Origin: Chamaelirium japonicum
Lineage: Eukaryota > Streptophyta > Magnoliopsida > Liliales > Melanthiaceae
NCBI GenBank assembly: GCA_947650365.1
Contig: OX393557.1
Coordinates: 5,053,464-5,117,463 of the forward strand
Length of the DNA: 64,000 nt
Direction: 5' to 3'
Below the pieces are notes generated by a model. The model did no database searches. It worked only from the letters and a program-made list of their open reading frames with translations, and was not told the DNA's origin. Below, piece after piece: positions 46,201 through 64,000 of the stretch (its first letter is position 1; each line of letters opens with the position of its first letter). Made by a program: the position numbers and the translations under genes.

Positions 46201-46513
46201 TCTGGATTGAAGGAGATTCGCTGATGATAATTAATTGGGTGACAAGGAAAGTCGGGGATCATTATCTGCTGAATCGGATGAGGGAGTTCTAGGAGGCGCA
46301 GGTTAGCCACATCTATGATGAAGGGAACGGTGCAACGGATTTTTTTTCATCTATACCTAAATCTAGTTTGGTATCTAGAACTTGGATATAGACTCTTATC
46401 CGACGGGCCTATGGACATGTCGGGTCGAGAGATCTCGGGTTATATGCTTTTTTTAGTAGGTAGGTGTAATTTCCTAAAGAAATAAAAAACAATCCAGAAA
46501 GAAAAAAAAAAAC
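43298..46513 (+). pseudogene. LINE ORF2, reverse transcriptase to RNase H (3' segment of split element)
   Basis: This continues the LINE of 32600-33337; deleting the gypsy element and one target copy joins the two frames across the junction. Domain order: the linker with WLKEGDGNTAFF (about 43360), reverse transcriptase with ALKIDMEQAYDR (44032), GLRQGDPLAPYLF and the catalytic FADD (about 44365), then a 248-codon frame at 44629-45375 for the post-RT region. A zinc-finger-like part (about 45490-45675) and an RNase H remnant (KLWIEGDSLMIINW near 46197) follow. It ends in poly(A) at 46502-46512. Several frameshifts and stops make it inactive. It abuts the leader of the cytidylyltransferase gene. 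Confidence 0.9.
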
Positions 46514-46520
46514 GATAGAG

Positions 46521-46569
<49 letters not shown>

Positions 46570-46694
46570 TGAGTGCCATAAACACCTCTACAGATTCGAT
46601 TCTCACCGGAGAGAGAGAGAGAGAGCGCAGTAAACACCTCTACAGATTCGACTCCCGGAGATTTTTTCGAGGAATCGTCGCTTCCACAACTGGA
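46514..46694 (+). promoter_or_regulatory. GA-rich leader of the cytidylyltransferase gene
   Basis: It contains an uninterrupted (GA)n of about 40 bp (46527-46567) and a second short one at 46610-46625. A direct duplication of about 24 bp (TAAACACCTCTACAGATTCG, near 46579 and 46631) includes the CTACAGATTCG phrase. GA repeats are common in plant 5' leaders. No TATA box was seen between the LINE poly(A) tail and the ATG. Confidence 0.6.
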
Positions 46695-61072
<14,378 letters not shown>

Positions 61073-62654
61073 GCTGAGGTTACTCCCCTTTTGTTGCTGA
61101 GTGTATACTATCATGTTTGGTGGGAGAAGAGTTAAGATGGAAGACTCCTCCTTTCCTACCGGGTGCACCAAGTCATTGTACTCTCATTAGTTTTTAGAGA
61201 TCTGTTAAGCTTTTATTGTTCCCACTTGGCCTCTTCCCTTCCACCTGGATCATAATATATATTCTTTGTGCGCTGTAGAGCTTATATTTTTTGTCGAATT
61301 TACCGATTATTTGTTCGTACTTATACTGAAATTTGTGTATTTTGTGTTTTTTCCCCCTCCTCTTTTGCGGAGTTTGTGATATTGCTTGGCGTGTAATATT
61401 TGCAGCTATATTCTGCAATTTAATTTTTTTTTTTTGTCTGGACCAGCCAGGCGAGGCGAGGCGGTCAGTGGACAAGGTGGCGCTAGAGCAAGGGCTCAAA
61501 GAGGTCCAGAGATCGAAACAGGGATGCCATCATAGTTACTATTTATTTAATTCCCTAATATCAGCAGCCAGGACAAGGCAAAAAGGCCTTGAGGAAAAGT
61601 TTGCTCTAGCGTCCATGCCCAGAGTCGAACAGGGAACCTCTCCAAGTTGGGAAAGAGGAAGTGCCACTAGAATAACTAGAGCCCGTTGGTTGTTAGAACA
61701 TAGTGCATGCCCGTGCCCGTCGGCACTGTAGCGGGCCGCCTTCGGCGACAGCATACCCACTGGGCATTGTCACCCCCACCCCTACATTATTTATTTGGCA
61801 GCTGAAGGTCGCTGGTTTAAATGTAGTTTTAGCCGATTCATTTTTATCTTTGTTCCTTTTTAGGGTAAAAATGTAATTAACTGGAAATTCTTTTTTGTGG
61901 TAAAGTTGTAAATAACACAAACGGTATTAACAAAAACCACCGTCCCTTGTTATATAGATTAAGCGAAGATATAACATTGGGACCTCAAAAATGTTGTTCA
62001 AAGCAAATTTGATATTGAACACCTGGTGACAATTTTATTATTTTTTTTCAAATGGTTTTTTTTATAAATCAATCTATGAAATCTTTTCTGATTTACATAT
62101 AAGCCCTTGTCAAGTATTCTAATATACCCCTTCAATTTGAATGAGCTTTACATGTTAAATATCGGTTTGACAGGGATTGTTATGTTGTCATGAAAGTTTC
62201 TAGGGGTCGATTTATAAATATCACAAGAAAATTTTATTTTCGTAAAAGAAAATATGTATAAAATCCTACCTTCTGCCCCTTCATCCAGTGAATGCTGTAA
62301 TGCTGATTTGGCATGCAAAATAAATGATTAATAGTGTTATGAAATGGTGGATCCCATACTTGAAGGCCGAAGCGACCGCTCGTCGGAGAGACCTTCACAA
62401 TCCCCCGCGGCAACAGAAGCTCACCGCGTGGTAAGCCCTCAAAAATCCTCTTCCGACGTGACACTGGCCAACCCCAGCCGGAAAATTACCTTACAACACA
62501 AACCGACCCGACCCACCCCGGCGATGTCGCCGGTGATCTCGAGTCGTAGCCCGGGCTGATCGTGGCCGTGAAGGCTTGACCCCGCGAGGAAACCCAAAAC
62601 CACCTCGGCAGGAGGCCAATCGGCAACCCGAGCAGCACTCCGGCCCCGACTGCA
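61073..62654. other. 3' flank of the cytidylyltransferase gene and intergenic DNA
   Basis: The transcript must end here; several AT-rich stretches after 61240 could hold a poly(A) signal. A minus-strand stretch near 61610-61700 contains GAGGTTCCCTGTTCGACTC, close to a tRNA B box, and could be a SINE remnant. No gene is supported; the frame at 61333-61731 is not conserved-looking. Confidence 0.4.
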
Positions 62655-62745
62655 TTGTGCAGGCCCGACCCGAATGCGTTGTGCAGGCCCGATCCGATTG
62701 CATAGTGCAGGCCCGACCTGAATGTAGTGCAGGCCCGTCCTGAAA
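62655..62745. repeat. Short GC-rich tandem repeat (about 24-27 bp, 4 units)
   Basis: TGCAGGCCCGACCCGAATGC and variants recur four times, with loss of one stretch in the third interval. No function is evident. Confidence 0.75.
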
Positions 62746-63309
62746 ACCTGACCCGTCTAGCTTTATATGTATTCACGTATATTTAACTGTCTTATTTAAT
62801 CTGCACCGTCCATTCTAAATTATGTGGTTGTAGGCCTGGTTTAGGGCCAATCCGATCAATCCATATATGGATCTTGGGTATCCGGAAAGCATCGGTACGG
62901 TCATACTAATTCACACACGTTGTTTATACAATTACCCGTTTAGTCCCTTGAGGATCAATATGCGAAGCTTGTTTTCACAAATAATGATAGGACAAGTCTT
63001 TAATTGTAACAGAATTTGTATTTTGCATATATCTCATGTTTCTTTTATGTTTAATGCTTATGATATATCATATTCTTCATTAGATATATCTTAGGATATT
63101 AGTACCTTTTATAAAAGCTTAGCAAGGGCATGACGGTTTCATAGAACTCGCTTTACCTTGTCAAGTGATTTCTAAAAGAATCCTATTAATATTAATAGAG
63201 CTTGTCCATTATATGTCATAATACCATGTTTTCTATAATATGTTTTTATATGCCTATATGATGAATATAGAATCATACTGATTAATGTTAGTATTTATTA
63301 AACCCTCAG
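62746..63309. other. AT-rich intergenic DNA
   Basis: Nothing recognisable. It may include leader sequence of the copia-like remnant that starts at 63310. Confidence 0.35.
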
Positions 63310-64000
63310 ATGTCCAATATTGTGAAATTAGACTTTCATGTATTAAACGTCAATGAAAGTAATTATCTGAATTGGTTAGTAGATAGCAAGCAACATCTAC
63401 AAACAAAGAACTTAGAAAAAGCTCTGAAAGATAAGAACGAGCTGAAGCTGAATGAGAAAGCAAGTGCTTTAATATTTCTTAGGTACCACATCCACGAAGA
63501 CCTGAAAACGAGTACATGAGTATTGTAGATCCTGCAAATCTCTTGAAGACACTCAAAAAACAATACGATCACTATAAGATGATCACTTTGCCTACAACAA
63601 AGAGCAAATGGATAATCAATTACCTTATGTCTTTAATGATGCAACTAATAGACTAAATTATTTATTTCAGCAAAGAATGTACCTACACGAATTAATATTT
63701 CAACTCATACTAATGAAATTGATGTACGTCAGAAACGTGGCAGACTTATAGGTTCCAAATATTTCAGTTCCTCGGAAGAAAAAACTGAATGAGAAATCAT
63801 ACCCTAAAACTCCAGAAGAAGTTGAGGTTCATGAAGAACCTGGTCATAATGCTCCAGAAAAGATTATGGACCATATTATTCTAGAAAAAAATATTTTCCA
63901 AGGCCAAATTTTTCTAAAACTCTTGAAGAAGTCCCTGTAATGATTACGAATAAGGTACTGGTACCAAATAATGAGAGCTCAATGTTCTATATAAGAGGTG
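63310..64000 (+). pseudogene. Copia-like gag/pol remnant, cut by window end
   Basis: The frame at 63310-63519 starts MSNIVKLDFHVLNVNESNYL and continues with LIFLRYHIHEDLKT, the N-terminal phrase of the gag-like (UBN2-type) protein abundant in plant copia elements. After stops and frameshifts, GRLIGSK near 63740 and a Glu/Pro-rich stretch resemble the linker before the copia reverse transcriptase. The middle of gag is largely deleted. The element continues beyond 64000. Confidence 0.7.

Noticed and set aside
62234..62776. Minus-strand GC-rich frames as a gene
   Set aside because: The longest frame is partly made by the 24-27-bp tandem repeat, and no motif or exon chain was found.

Overview
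The window is nuclear DNA of a flowering plant: spliced genes with GT-AG introns, plant gene families (pectinesterase, phosphocholine cytidylyltransferase, an organelle-type RRM protein), long AT-rich introns and dense nested plant transposons. The species cannot be fixed from sequence alone. No prokaryotic genes or CRISPR array were seen.

Three host genes can be read exon by exon. (1) A pectin methylesterase on the minus strand, 316-1928, five exons, 389 aa, apparently intact. (2) A small RRM protein with a Ser-rich organelle-type leader on the plus strand, 19358-24754, four exons, 162 aa. (3) A CTP:phosphocholine cytidylyltransferase on the plus strand, 46695-61072, eight exons, 269 aa, with a 6.9-kb intron 6 full of palindromic elements and (TA)n arrays, and one apparent GC-AG intron. 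These genes are unrelated in pathway (cell wall, organelle RNA, phosphatidylcholine synthesis) and do not form a cluster.

The rest is mainly mobile DNA. 2388-8200 holds inverted-repeat elements and intergenic DNA. 9358-16837 is a very young gypsy-type LTR retrotransposon with 2231-bp LTRs that look identical and a pol-less interior. 17414-17975 is a hAT-type element and 18514-19139 a 5'-truncated LINE. The RRM gene's first intron carries two copies of a dispersed repeat also present at 7375-8195. 24856-25278 is a LINE remnant, followed by a Helitron-like segment, several hAT-type MITEs with 8-bp target duplications and a possible 2.1-kb solo LTR (29514-31649).

32600-46513 is a four-layer nest. 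A degenerate plus-strand LINE is split at 33338-43292 by a minus-strand gypsy element. That element contains three tandem arrays, one of which was hit by a Cassandra-type solo LTR carrying a 5S rRNA-like core. A truncated LINE tail sits in one of its LTRs. The LINE's poly(A) tail ends about 180 bp before the cytidylyltransferase start codon, so the nest is the immediate upstream sequence of that gene. The right edge (63310-64000) is a decayed copia-like gag/pol segment running off the window.
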